NCBI GenBank assembly: GCA_028285525.1
Contig: JANQOZ010000122.1
Coordinates: 53,026-117,025, forward strand
Direction of reading: 5' to 3'
Source of the DNA: Lysobacterales bacterium
Lineage (GTDB): Bacteria > Pseudomonadota > Gammaproteobacteria > Xanthomonadales > SZUA-38
DNA length: 64,000 nt
The translations under genes were made by a program, and so were the position numbers. Below, piece after piece: positions 27,857-37,924 of this stretch (position 1 is its first letter; each line of letters opens with the position of its first letter). Under the pieces are notes generated by a model that was not told the origin of the DNA, searched no databases, and saw only the letters and a program-made list of their open reading frames with translations.

Positions 27857-29524
27857 CTAGAACGCTTCTTCAAAACCGTCCAGAAAAATTGTGTCCGGCA
27901 GACCGATGTTCTCCGTGGGTACGCTGAACAGCTCATCAACCCCAACAGTGTTTTGATCAGCGCTGTAGATGATCCTCATCCCGTCGGGACTGAACCTGAA
28001 ATTGTCGACCCTTCCGCCGCTAGCCAGCGGGGCATTGATTTTTGAGACGGGCCCGCCGTCGATAGACACAGCAAACAGCTCATCCAGGCCCGCCGAGTCC
28101 CGGTCCGCGGTAAAAGCTACAACACGACCGTCCGGCGAAATCGCAGAATTGGTAATCCCGCGCCCGTCCGTAAACCTCTCAATAAGTGGCGTAACCGCTC
28201 CTCCGGCCAGCGGGACGCTGAATAGAGCATTGATCCGCGGGCCGCCACCTTTGGCAGTCACCTTGCCAAGCTCATCGAACTCAGCGGGTTCAGTGGCATA
28301 GAGCACAGTGCTGGCGTCGGCAGTGATTCTAAAAAAACCGACGACGTCACCGTCAGGCATTGCCGCGTTGAGTTTTGTCACCTGGCCACCGTCAACCGGC
28401 ACGCTGAAGAGCTCACGAGTGCCGTCAGACGTCCGATACACCACCGTGCTGCTGTCTGCGCTGAAGGAGAAGCTGTTCACGTTGCCGAAGATTGGGTCAC
28501 TGAGTTTGATGGACTCACCGCCGCTCACAGGAACGCTGAAAATTTCTTCGAGCCCATCGGTCTCCTGGTCAGCGCGATAAACCACCTGCGTACCGTCCGG
28601 CGTAAGTTGAAAGCTAAAAACGGTCCCGCCACTCGCGAGTTGGCCGTTGAGCGTTGTTATGGCGCCGCCATTGGTGGGTACGCTGAAAACTTCCTGACCG
28701 GCATCTAACGTCGCGCGAGTCAGGTAAACGACGGTCGTGCTGTCGGCACTGATTCGCAAGCTTCTGCTGCTGACATCCCCAAACGCCGGGAGCGGCTGAT
28801 TGAGCTTGGTTACGGCGCCACCGGCTGAGGGCACGCTGAAGAGCTCAATTTGGCCGTCAGTGTCCTGGTCCGCCAGGTAGACCACCGTGCTGCCGTCAGG
28901 ACTGACAAGCGGGAAAAATAAGACGTTTCCCCCGCTGGTCAGGACGTCGTTCAGCTTTGTCACCGGTCCGCCAGCAGCCGGCACGCGGTACAGTTCCGTG
29001 ACGTTGTTGGTGGTCTGATCTGCCAGATAGAAGATGACATCAACGTCGGGGCCAAAAATCACCCGACTGACGTCTCCGCCTTCTGGGAACGGGTCACTGA
29101 GTTTGACCACGGTGCCGCCATTAATCGGTACGCTGAATAACTCAAAGACGCTCTCCGTATTCTGAGAAGCGGTGAATATCACCCTGGCGCTGTCCTGGGT
29201 AAGACGACTACTCAGACTAACGTCCCGCCCGCCGTCCAGCGGCTCATTCAGCTTGACGGCAACACCTCCGCCGATGGGCACACTGTAGAGCTCGAAAACC
29301 TCGTCTATGTCCTGGTCGGCCCGGTAAATCACCCGGCTGTTGTCCAGGCTGATGCTGAAATTTGTAACACCACCTCCCTGCACCAGCGGTCCGTTCAGCC
29401 TGACGGGTGCGTCCTGTGCGTTTGCAAGGTTTGGCAACAGGAAAAGGAACACGCTGACCGCAAGCGTCAGCAGTATGGCCAACCGTGGTGGCAGGCCATA
29501 GAGGTTGATGTGAGTTTTTGACAC
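27857..29524 (-). CDS. Exported PD40 beta-propeller protein with C-terminal LDGFE tag
   Basis: A 555-residue protein starting with GTG at 29524 behind AAGGAG. A Sec signal peptide (to about residue 36, ANAQ) is followed by about ten repeats of 43-48 residues with the recurring pattern ELFSVPxxGGxVTKLN, then SxDSxxVVYxADQ, the PD40/TolB-like propeller repeat. The repeats are clearly homologous to each other, implying internal duplication. The C-terminus is TIFLDGFEEAF, matching the tag on two other proteins here. It sits downstream (leftward) of the RHS gene after 296 nt and may be an extracellular or periplasmic binding protein. Confidence 0.82.
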   Translation of the reverse strand: MSKTHINLYGLPPRLAILLTLAVSVFLFLLPNLANAQDAPVRLNGPLVQGGGVTNFSISLDNSRVIYRADQDIDEVFELYSVPIGGGVAVKLNEPLDGGRDVSLSSRLTQDSARVIFTASQNTESVFELFSVPINGGTVVKLSDPFPEGGDVSRVIFGPDVDVIFYLADQTTNNVTELYRVPAAGGPVTKLNDVLTSGGNVLFFPLVSPDGSTVVYLADQDTDGQIELFSVPSAGGAVTKLNQPLPAFGDVSSRSLRISADSTTVVYLTRATLDAGQEVFSVPTNGGAITTLNGQLASGGTVFSFQLTPDGTQVVYRADQETDGLEEIFSVPVSGGESIKLSDPIFGNVNSFSFSADSSTVVYRTSDGTRELFSVPVDGGQVTKLNAAMPDGDVVGFFRITADASTVLYATEPAEFDELGKVTAKGGGPRINALFSVPLAGGAVTPLIERFTDGRGITNSAISPDGRVVAFTADRDSAGLDELFAVSIDGGPVSKINAPLASGGRVDNFRFSPDGMRIIYSADQNTVGVDELFSVPTENIGLPDTIFLDGFEEAF

Positions 29525-29820
29525 GGTTTACTCCTTGTTTCCTGGCCGGTCGACGGGTCTGACACCGAAAACCAATCCCCAAAGCCCAAGGGCGCTGCGA
29601 TGGGTTGCCGGTGTGTCAGGCCGCAGATCATGCAGGTCGATCGTGGTAAGGAGCGTGGAAATAAACGTGTGAACCGCCAAGATTCCGTTCTGCGGCGTGC
29701 GCAGCCCCGGTTTGGCGGTTGATCGAGGGCGTCGACCGCGAGCATCCGGTTATGGATACCAATTGTCTCCCAGCGGTGCGAGGCGGCACCTCTGTTCTGG
29801 CACCTGCCGTTCGCCTCAGA
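29525..29820. other. Intergenic region, no gene seen
   Basis: This 296-nt stretch separates the RHS gene end from the start of the PD40 protein, both leftward. The AAGGAG ribosome site for the GTG start is at its left end. I see no intrinsic terminator for the RHS transcript and no convincing small gene; an 92-codon frame covering 29467-29745 lacks family features. Confidence 0.4.
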
Positions 29821-32800
29821 CTATTTCGCCAGGTTCCAGGGGAAATTCGGATCGAGCAGATCCCGCTCGTTCGGCGGTGTACAGCCGGTTGTGTCGGTCA
29901 GAAAATCGTCCGGGTCGATCGAAGGCAAACCGGGACCGGAGCGGGGATCAAGAATCAGTAGCGCCACCGAGTCGAAGAACGCAAAAGTCTCTGAAATTGC
30001 CGCCGCGACCTTGCAGGCGTTCCCTACCTTGTCGGCTTGACCCTTGGCTTCTTTTGCCTTGTCCACCAGCCCTTTGACAACCTTTCTGATCAGAAGGGCC
30101 TGATTGATCGCCGCCACCAGACCGGTGGGGTCGGTCAACGTCACCGGACTATTTGTCGCGTAGCGGTAGAGGTTGAACTCACCGCTGGCGAAGCGGATGG
30201 GGTCTTCCTGCGTAAAGCGACCCAGATAGGGGTCGTAGAAGCGCCGTCGATTCTCATACAAACCGAGAAGCTTGTCATAAGGCCTGGCGGCGAAGCCCGT
30301 GGGCTCGTCGCCCGCCGGCGCGGAACCCGGCTGCAGATTGCCAAAGCTGTCGTAGTCGCTCCAGCTCAGTACAGCAAAGCCTGCGTCGGTGATGCCACGA
30401 ACGCTGCCGAGCTGGTCGTGCAGGAACCAGCGCTCGCCGCTGGGCCCGCTGCGCCACACCGCATGGATGCGATCGAGAGTTGTCAGGTCATAGAGCCAGG
30501 CGGCGTCGAGCTCCGCCGCTCCGTCGTTGAAGGTAGCGATGGGTTGATCCCGGTCGTGAAGGTACCAGGTGCGGACGCCGTCAACCTCCCGGAACAGCAG
30601 CCGGTCTTCGAAGTCGTACTCGTAGCGCACCGTTGACGTGGCTTCTGCACCCAGACCTGGTCGCACGGTGCCGCCAGACAGCCGGTTTCGATGGTCGTAG
30701 GAAAACTCGGTCACCTCGCCGGTGCCGGTGTCGGTGCGGCGCGTAATATTGCCTTCAAGATCGTACTCATAGGTAAAGCCGCCGGCACTGGTCACCCGGT
30801 TTGCCGGCGCGATCGAAAGGGGCCCGGCGGACAGGTGGGTGCTGACTCGGTTGCCAGCCAGGTCGTAGCTGTAGGCCTCGTCGGGGTAGCTTCCATTACT
30901 GTGGGTTGCGCTGGTGATCTGACCATTGACGTCGTAGCCATAGTTCACCTCGTTGCTGCCGTGGGTCTCCGACAGCACCCGGCTCTCTCCATCCCGCGTG
31001 TAGGTAAGCTCCGCGGACGGGTGCAGCAGGTTGTCGACGTCATCGGCATGCCGAATGCCGATAATTTCGCCGAGCGGGTCGTAGGTGAAGTGGGTGACTG
31101 ACACCGCGTTGCCTCCATCATCACCGGTGAGACGACGGAGCTCGCGGATTGTGCTGTCGGGGTTGCGGAACAGCTGGATCTCGTTGTCGTCGCCATCCAC
31201 GCCCGGATGATCCCACTCCAGTTGCAGCAGGTCGCCGCCGAAGTAGGCTGCGGCGATACGAGCCTGCTGAGCGTTGGCAATGCCAACGCGCACCTGTGTC
31301 GGGTGTTCCGCAGCGGAGGACCAGTTGTAGCGTACGCGCCAGGCTTCCTGACCGGGAAGGATATAGTCGACATGGTCAATGCGCGGCAGGCGCCCGCTGT
31401 ATTCGATGGTGTAGGTCTCTCCGCCGACCGTATCGTCAACCCGCTCGAGCCCCCGACGGGCGTCATAGGTGAAGACCATTTCCCGCACCACCGCGCCCTG
31501 GCTGTCGTGCCACCGTTCATGGGTGACCCGCCAATCGGCATCTCGCACAAACGAGCGGCGCCGGCCGTTTCGATCGGTCACTTCAGTCACGTTGCCGTTG
31601 GGGTCGCGCTGGATCGTCTGCGTGGCTCCCAGCGCGTCCTCCATGCCTACCAGCAGACGTGCAAAGTTCAGGCTGAGGGTCGTCTCGTTACCAAGCGGGT
31701 CGGTGATCACTTCGGGGTCACCCTCTGGGTTGCGCTCGATCCTGATCTCGCCCTCGTCGGGCAGGATGGTTCTGGTCGGGCGCTCGTCCGCGTCATAGTG
31801 ATAGGTTGTCGCCGCTCCGGTGCGATCGGTGCGGGTCACCGAGCCGTCCGGGTTACGTTGGAACTGCACCGTGTTCCCCGCCGCATCGTCCTGGCGCCCC
31901 AGCCGTCCTGCCGGCGTGATATCGACGTTTAGCGTGCCGCGGTTGTCGGTGCGCTGCAGCGGACGACCGTTGGCGTCGTTGACGACATCTACCTGGTAGC
32001 CGTTGGCATAGTCAGCGCCGGCCAGATAGCCGCCGGCGTCGTACCGATAGGTGATGGCAAACGCTTCGGAGGAGGCCCGGCGCTGAAGCTGGCCGCTTGG
32101 GCCAAAGTTGAAGTCGAAGGCGACGCCATCCTGCGGCACCTCCCGCGTTCGATTGCCCGCGGCATCGTATTCATATTCGATCACGCTGCCATCCGGCGCT
32201 TCGTAGCGGGTCATGTTTCCCCGGGCGTCGTATTCGGCCTCGAATCGTTGATTGGCCTGGGTTGAGAGCGGTGGGGACAGGCGGGTAACGCGCCCCTGGT
32301 CGTCATACTGGTAGTCCCAGGCTTCGCCCGTGGCATCGGTATAGCGGGTCTCGCGGTCCGGATTCGCCGGGTCGTCGTAGTCGTAGGTCACCTCGTTGCC
32401 GCCGGCGTCACGCACGAGGGTCGGGTTGCCTCGCGCGTTGTACTCAAAATAGGTCTCGTTGCCGCGCGCGTCGGTCGACAGGCCGTTGAAGCCTCCCGGA
32501 TCCACCGTGTTCTCCCGTCGATTGCCGTTCTCGTCAATCACCGCTACGAGGCGGCCGTCGTCCGGATCGTATTCATAGCGCTGGGGCATGCGACCCTGCG
32601 GGTCCATGATGGTTTCGAGGTAGTGCGGCACCGTGGTCGAGTAGACAAACGTGGTGGTTTCCAGGTCGGGGTTGGTGACGCTGACCAGATCTCCTGCGGC
32701 GTCATAGCCGTACAACCACGCGTTCCCCGCTATATCCCGCAGCTCCACGATCCGCCCCTGCGCGTCTCGAACCATGCTCAGGGCGGGCCCGGAGGAATGT

Positions 32801-35415
32801 TGCACGCCTTCGTCGCTGAAGGTGAGCATGTTGCCGTTGAGGTCTTCCGCGGTGAGCATGCCCCGGTCTTCGTGAATGGTGTAGCGCAGACCCTCGGGCG
32901 AGGTCAGCACGTACCGCTCCGGGTTGTACGGCAGGGCGATGGCGAACAGGTAGACGCTGCCGTCGGGCCGTACGCGCAGAAATTCGTCATCTCCCTCGGG
33001 AACCTCAAGGCGAAAATAGTTGCCCGGATCAGGTTCGAAGACCACGCGAAACGGCGTTCCTGTGAGCGTTGGCTGGCCGGCTTCTAATCCGAAGGTAAAC
33101 CCCAGGCGCTCCCCCGTGGGAGCCGTGAGATAGACGCGGGTTCCCACGCGAAAGGGTGTGGAGCCAAATAGCCCGAGGACGCCCGTATCCGGAACCGTCT
33201 CGCCCACGTCCGCACTGCGCAGCTTGAGCGACCAGCCGAAGCCCAGCTCTCCGGAGCGATCGGTTTGAAGCGTGTCGTAGACGCGCACGAAGCTGAGCGG
33301 AAAACCCAGTAAATCGAGCGCCATGTCGGTGAATTCCAATCGGTTGCGACCCAGCTTTGCATCGCCCGTCACCTCCAGGGCCAGCGGTTCCACCCAGCCA
33401 AGACCGATGTCGTTCTCCGCGATCACCCGCAAAACGTAGCTGTTGTTACGAAGCAGCGTTGCATCGAAGGTTGCGATCGACGTGGGTACGTCGATGGTGC
33501 CGGAACCCTCCGCGATCCGCTGCCAGTCCGGGCGATCGGAGCCGAGGTTGTTGGCGTCGACGGTATCGGCTCGTGCAAAGTCGACGGTCCACCGGGTGAT
33601 CGGGCGGTCCGACTCGATGGTCGCAACGATGTCCGCAGCCATGCTGACATGGCCGCCCGGGCTCGGGGAGTCGATCACCACCTGAGGCCGCAGCTGATCT
33701 TCGGGCACGTTCTTCGCGATGGCCTGTCCGAAGAACGCAAACTGCCCGGACTCATTGCTGGCACCGAGGCGTACAAAGTAGATGCCGTCCGGGAGCGAGC
33801 TGAACGGAACGGTTCCGATGGCTTCTGAGAATCGATCACCCGTGCCGCTCGCCAGTTCGACATAGTCGGGATCTTCAGCGGCAAGAACCTGCGGGTCCAC
33901 GTCAGCCACCGGGGCGTAGGCCAGCGTCCAGGTGCTTGGCTCCCCGGTGATCGTGGCCACAATGGCGACATCTTCAGAGCTGCTCAAGCCCGGTGCCGGT
34001 GAAATGATGCGCACGCGCGGCGCGTTCGGGTCGTCGCGGGCGCGTCGACCCGTGAGGTTTGGGTCGTTTGGCGGCGTGCCGTCGTCATTGGTGATGGTGA
34101 AGCTCGCCGAACGGGCGACCGCCTGATCGCCGGTATCCGTGGCCGTGACCTGCAGCAACAGTTCGCCTGGGTTGGTGAGGGAGACGACGGCACGGTTGTC
34201 GGCATCGAGACCCACGGTCTGCCCGTTGACCGTCAGCGTCAGCTCGGCAATGCCGATATCGTCAATCGCGGCGATGGACACGGTGGCACTTTCGCCAACC
34301 CTCAGTTCCGGCGTGGTTTGCTCGTTGTCGGTCAGACCAATCGTGAGGGTGGGCGGCAGATCTTCGGCAAAGCGCCCAAAATTCAGATTGTTGTAGATGC
34401 GGTTGACGTCGTTGATGGTGACGATGTGGGCGCTCAGATCCGGGTCGGCAATATTGACGGCTTCCAGCCCAACCAGCTCGAAGCCTTTGAAGCGGCCCAG
34501 ATCGTCCTGACCGTTGATGCGAACCACGCTGATTGGCCCTTCGATGCCCGCATCAGCGAAATCGACCTCGACGGTACGGTCATCCTGGGAGAACAGCCCG
34601 AGTGACGTGAGGGTCCCCGCGTCGGGGCCCACCAGAATCTCGGCGAGTTCGCCGGCAGAGCCTCTCGAGAGGGAGTAGACGAGCAGGTCAGGGCCGGGCC
34701 CATCGATTAGCGCTTCGTCGAAACGAACCGTAATCGACGCATCGGTGGCGAGCGACAGGAATTCTGTACCGCGTCGGGGACCCGTTGCACCGCTGAGGTT
34801 GCGGACGCCGATCGGCTTCAGCACCAGGTCAACGGAGGTGACCGGTCTCGGCAGCGGGCCAGAAAATGCGCGATCCCATTCAGCCGGCCAGTCGGATGCG
34901 TTGTTGCCATAGGGCTCATCGAAATCACCCACACCGGGCGGCGAGTGCTGGTAGGCGAGCACCTCGTCGGGTAGCCGGTCGAGGGCCGGCACAATGCCAC
35001 CCGCCGGAAAGGTTTGAAACTGGGGCGGGCTCAGGGCCTGCCGCACGTGGTAGAGCCCCGCGGCGAGACCCACAAAGCGATACACCCCTTGCTCGTCGGT
35101 TATCGCGGTGGGTTCGCCGGCGTCGAGGTCGCCGTTGAAGTTCTCATCGAGGAAGACCACCACGCCGGGCTGCCGCTGCCCGTCGGCGAGGGCGCCATCG
35201 CGATCGGGGTCAAACAAAACCTGGCCGCTGATGGCGCCGCCGGAAAAACCGTCCCCCTCAAAGCTATCGGCGTAGATCACGTCCAAGAAGCCCTTTCCCG
35301 CAGCCTGCAGCTCCGCTGAGACGGCCGGTTGGGGAGCGAAAAACAGCGTGATCGTGGCTGCCATAAGACCTGCAAGGCAGGAGTGCGATCGCCGAATTAT
35401 TTGAGAGTAGTCCAT
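29821..35415 (-). CDS. Large secreted RHS/YD-repeat protein with SdrD-type and Ig-like N-terminal domains
   Basis: A 1,864-residue surface or secreted protein. It has a signal peptide (residues 10-34) and then VIYADSFEGDGF, a version of the GFE tag placed right after the signal. Residues 60-130 resemble an SdrD_B-type domain (GQVLFDPDRDGALADG, VVFLDENFNGDLDAGEP). Ig-like segments follow to about residue 690, then tens of YD/RHS repeats (YEYDAAGNRTREVPQDG, FTYDPLGEIIGI). The RHS core ends with RFTQEDPIRFASGEFNLYRY and DPTGL. The last 85 residues form a unique tip with no toxin domain I recognise. RHS proteins wrap into a shell and can carry toxins. It begins 67 nt after the Ser/Thr kinase gene and probably shares its transcript. 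Confidence 0.9.
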   Translation of the reverse strand: MDYSQIIRRSHSCLAGLMAATITLFFAPQPAVSAELQAAGKGFLDVIYADSFEGDGFSGGAISGQVLFDPDRDGALADGQRQPGVVVFLDENFNGDLDAGEPTAITDEQGVYRFVGLAAGLYHVRQALSPPQFQTFPAGGIVPALDRLPDEVLAYQHSPPGVGDFDEPYGNNASDWPAEWDRAFSGPLPRPVTSVDLVLKPIGVRNLSGATGPRRGTEFLSLATDASITVRFDEALIDGPGPDLLVYSLSRGSAGELAEILVGPDAGTLTSLGLFSQDDRTVEVDFADAGIEGPISVVRINGQDDLGRFKGFELVGLEAVNIADPDLSAHIVTINDVNRIYNNLNFGRFAEDLPPTLTIGLTDNEQTTPELRVGESATVSIAAIDDIGIAELTLTVNGQTVGLDADNRAVVSLTNPGELLLQVTATDTGDQAVARSASFTITNDDGTPPNDPNLTGRRARDDPNAPRVRIISPAPGLSSSEDVAIVATITGEPSTWTLAYAPVADVDPQVLAAEDPDYVELASGTGDRFSEAIGTVPFSSLPDGIYFVRLGASNESGQFAFFGQAIAKNVPEDQLRPQVVIDSPSPGGHVSMAADIVATIESDRPITRWTVDFARADTVDANNLGSDRPDWQRIAEGSGTIDVPTSIATFDATLLRNNSYVLRVIAENDIGLGWVEPLALEVTGDAKLGRNRLEFTDMALDLLGFPLSFVRVYDTLQTDRSGELGFGWSLKLRSADVGETVPDTGVLGLFGSTPFRVGTRVYLTAPTGERLGFTFGLEAGQPTLTGTPFRVVFEPDPGNYFRLEVPEGDDEFLRVRPDGSVYLFAIALPYNPERYVLTSPEGLRYTIHEDRGMLTAEDLNGNMLTFSDEGVQHSSGPALSMVRDAQGRIVELRDIAGNAWLYGYDAAGDLVSVTNPDLETTTFVYSTTVPHYLETIMDPQGRMPQRYEYDPDDGRLVAVIDENGNRRENTVDPGGFNGLSTDARGNETYFEYNARGNPTLVRDAGGNEVTYDYDDPANPDRETRYTDATGEAWDYQYDDQGRVTRLSPPLSTQANQRFEAEYDARGNMTRYEAPDGSVIEYEYDAAGNRTREVPQDGVAFDFNFGPSGQLQRRASSEAFAITYRYDAGGYLAGADYANGYQVDVVNDANGRPLQRTDNRGTLNVDITPAGRLGRQDDAAGNTVQFQRNPDGSVTRTDRTGAATTYHYDADERPTRTILPDEGEIRIERNPEGDPEVITDPLGNETTLSLNFARLLVGMEDALGATQTIQRDPNGNVTEVTDRNGRRRSFVRDADWRVTHERWHDSQGAVVREMVFTYDARRGLERVDDTVGGETYTIEYSGRLPRIDHVDYILPGQEAWRVRYNWSSAAEHPTQVRVGIANAQQARIAAAYFGGDLLQLEWDHPGVDGDDNEIQLFRNPDSTIRELRRLTGDDGGNAVSVTHFTYDPLGEIIGIRHADDVDNLLHPSAELTYTRDGESRVLSETHGSNEVNYGYDVNGQITSATHSNGSYPDEAYSYDLAGNRVSTHLSAGPLSIAPANRVTSAGGFTYEYDLEGNITRRTDTGTGEVTEFSYDHRNRLSGGTVRPGLGAEATSTVRYEYDFEDRLLFREVDGVRTWYLHDRDQPIATFNDGAAELDAAWLYDLTTLDRIHAVWRSGPSGERWFLHDQLGSVRGITDAGFAVLSWSDYDSFGNLQPGSAPAGDEPTGFAARPYDKLLGLYENRRRFYDPYLGRFTQEDPIRFASGEFNLYRYATNSPVTLTDPTGLVAAINQALLIRKVVKGLVDKAKEAKGQADKVGNACKVAAAISETFAFFDSVALLILDPRSGPGLPSIDPDDFLTDTTGCTPPNERDLLDPNFPWNLAK

Positions 35416-35482
35416 AGTCGAGCAAGCGGTTTTCCATTGTCCTTCCCTAGAAGCGACAAAGTTGCGCCGATCTGGACATACC

Positions 35483-37924
35483 TTATTCCGGCGGTTTGAC
35501 TCCTGCCTCGATCAACTGGTCAAAAAAGGTCTGAGTCATAATGTCACCGCTTACCACGCTTCGCGTCATTCCGATCTCGGCCAGAACGGCTGACGCGGCC
35601 GCCGGGCCTTCCCGGGCCAGTCGGGCTCTCGCCTTGGCCAGTACAAAAAAGCGATGGCGGCCGCCGAATTTCTCCTGAACCAGGGGTTCGAGCGCGGCAA
35701 GTTGCGCCGACATTTGCTCGGTACGGCCGGCAATTGCCAGGGTCTGTACCAGGTAGCTCGCCGCCCAGATATGAGTGTAGCTACCCGGGTCTGCCTGCTC
35801 ACTCGCCAGCTGCTCCGCACGCTGGTGGAAGCTGATGGCGCTGGTCAGATCACCCCGGCGCGCCGCAACTTCGCCCCGGTAGCTAAGTACATACGCCGTG
35901 TTGAGACTGTCGCCGGCCGTGCGGCGCAGGTCGTTATCGATCTTGTCCAGCTCGGCCTCAGCGGCCTCGAGATCGTTCCGCAGAAACAGGTCAAACGTCA
36001 CCTTGCCGATGCGCAGATTGGCGCGGCCCGCAACCTCGACCAGCGGGTAGGCATCGAGTATCTCGATAGTCCGGTCTGTGTAGACTGCCGCAGTTTTGTG
36101 GTCGCCCTTCCGCGTGTGCACCTGCGACATTACGCCATTGAAATAGATCGCCTCTTCAACAGAAGGGTCGTTTTCCAAAGCCGCCAGCGTCAAGCGCTGC
36201 AGCTCGTCACGCAGCGGCCCCTGCTGCTCACGGTCAACAGACGCGGACAAAGCCTGCACGGCCAGCACGTGATCGTAGCTTCCTCGGTCCACTGCGTTTT
36301 CGTAGGCCGCCTTCACCTCCCAGAGGAGCGGCTCAGCGTCTTCATAGCGCCCCAGATAGCGGTAGGCCACGCCGAGATTCAGCTTGCCATCCACCTGCAG
36401 CCGCTCGTCCCCGTAGCGTGCCTCTATCCAGGCGCCCAGCACCTCAGCTGCGCGGGCGTAGTCGTTACGTTCGAGGAAATTGCGGCCCACGGCAAAGCTG
36501 ATCTCGGCAGCCCGGATGGGATCGGCCTCGTAGTTGTCCTGCGCCTCGCGCCAGCGCTTGAGCAGGATCTCGCTCATGCGGTCCGCGTTGCCTTCGCCGC
36601 CGAAGCTTCGGTGAAGCAGGTCGCCGTAGCTCTCCTGAATGCGCAGGCTGCGCTCAGCCCGATCGAGGGCAAGCTCCGCCTGCCGAAGCGCGACGTTAGC
36701 GCGATCACGCTCCACGCGAGCCCGGTCCCGTTCGTCTTCCGCCCGCCCGGCCTGCCACAGTGCCAGGCTCGAGCCGAGCAGTATCGCCCCGACCGCCAGG
36801 CTGGCAAAAGACACGGGCACGGGATGGCGCCGCCAAAGCTGGCGCAGTCGATCGAGCGTGTTGGGCCGCCGCGCCTGCACCGGGCGATGTTCCAGAAATC
36901 GCTGCAGATCGCTGGCCAGCGCCTCGGCGCTCGGGTAGCGGTCACCCGGATCCCGGGCCAGCGCCTGCAGGAGCACCGCCTGCAGATCCGGCGCCAGGCT
37001 GTTGCCGCTGAAGTCGCGGGCTGGTGTCTCCGCAATGCCGTGAACCATGCGTTCGCTGAGCTCAAAATCGCTCGCTGCGTTGAAGGGGCGCTGACCCGTG
37101 GTGAGCTCATACAGCACGATGCCCAGCTGGAACACGTCGCTCGCCACCGTCAAAGGTTCACCCCGGATCTGCTCCGGACTGGCGTAGCGGGGCGTCATCA
37201 GCCGCTCTCCGGTTCGCGTCAGCTCGCCTTCGTCAGCGCTCTCGTCGAGAATTTTTGCGATGCCGAAATCGAGAAGTTTTGCCTGACCCTCGGGATTCAC
37301 CAGGATGTTCGAGGGCTTGATGTCCCGATGCAAAATAAGGCGCTGGTGGGCAAATGCCAGCGCCCCGCAGACCTGAATCAGCAGCCGCAGGCGCGCCCGG
37401 AGATCAAGCGCCTGACTGGTGGCATGGGTGAGCAGATCGTCCCCGGCCACGTGCTCCATCACAAAGTAGGGCAGGCCCGTATCATCGACGCCGGCATCGA
37501 GCAGGCGCGCGATATGCGGGTGGTCCAGGCCCGCATGGATCGCCTGTTCGCGGCGGAATCGAGCCGGCAGGTCTCCGTGTGCACGGCGCTGCCGCAGGAC
37601 TTTGATGGCGACCTGCCGCTCATAGGCCTCGTCCGCCCGCTCCGCCAGCAGCACCTCACCCATGCCGCCTTTGCCGATCAGAGAAAGGACGCGATAGGCC
37701 CCCAGGGCCGCGGGCAGCGGCGCCGGCGGGTCGTCGCGGCCTTTTTCAAACTCAAGCGGTGGGCCGCTGTGCGCATCCAGCATTGCCAGAACCTCGGCCT
37801 CCAGGGACGGGTCAAGACCACGATCGGTAATGGCGGTTGCGACGAACCGGGAGCGATTTGCTGGCGGCTGATCCAGCGCTTCGCTGAATAAATCGTGCAA
37901 ATACTCCCAGCGCACGGCGTCCAT
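35483..37924 (-). CDS. Membrane Ser/Thr protein kinase with TPR-like extracytoplasmic part
   Basis: A Hanks-type kinase of 813 residues with start ATG 37924 overlapping the stop of the sigma gene; a 15-residue longer start at 37969 lies within that gene. After an N-terminal region (DAVRWEYLHDLFSEAL, typical of this ECF-linked kinase group), the kinase domain shows the glycine loop LIGKGGMGEVLLAE, VAIKVL with the ATP-binding Lys, the catalytic loop LILHRDIKPSNILV and DFGIAK. A single membrane helix (VSFASLAVGAILLGSSLALW) follows near residues 370-390, then a coiled coil and tetratricopeptide-like repeats to the end. The pairing with the sigma factor is a recognised arrangement; the kinase probably controls the sigma's activity. 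Confidence 0.92.
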   Translation of the reverse strand: MDAVRWEYLHDLFSEALDQPPANRSRFVATAITDRGLDPSLEAEVLAMLDAHSGPPLEFEKGRDDPPAPLPAALGAYRVLSLIGKGGMGEVLLAERADEAYERQVAIKVLRQRRAHGDLPARFRREQAIHAGLDHPHIARLLDAGVDDTGLPYFVMEHVAGDDLLTHATSQALDLRARLRLLIQVCGALAFAHQRLILHRDIKPSNILVNPEGQAKLLDFGIAKILDESADEGELTRTGERLMTPRYASPEQIRGEPLTVASDVFQLGIVLYELTTGQRPFNAASDFELSERMVHGIAETPARDFSGNSLAPDLQAVLLQALARDPGDRYPSAEALASDLQRFLEHRPVQARRPNTLDRLRQLWRRHPVPVSFASLAVGAILLGSSLALWQAGRAEDERDRARVERDRANVALRQAELALDRAERSLRIQESYGDLLHRSFGGEGNADRMSEILLKRWREAQDNYEADPIRAAEISFAVGRNFLERNDYARAAEVLGAWIEARYGDERLQVDGKLNLGVAYRYLGRYEDAEPLLWEVKAAYENAVDRGSYDHVLAVQALSASVDREQQGPLRDELQRLTLAALENDPSVEEAIYFNGVMSQVHTRKGDHKTAAVYTDRTIEILDAYPLVEVAGRANLRIGKVTFDLFLRNDLEAAEAELDKIDNDLRRTAGDSLNTAYVLSYRGEVAARRGDLTSAISFHQRAEQLASEQADPGSYTHIWAASYLVQTLAIAGRTEQMSAQLAALEPLVQEKFGGRHRFFVLAKARARLAREGPAAASAVLAEIGMTRSVVSGDIMTQTFFDQLIEAGVKPPE

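Noticed and set aside
35654..37891. 745-codon open frame on the plus strand
   Set aside because: It lies entirely antisense to the kinase gene, whose domains are unmistakable; its product has no family features.
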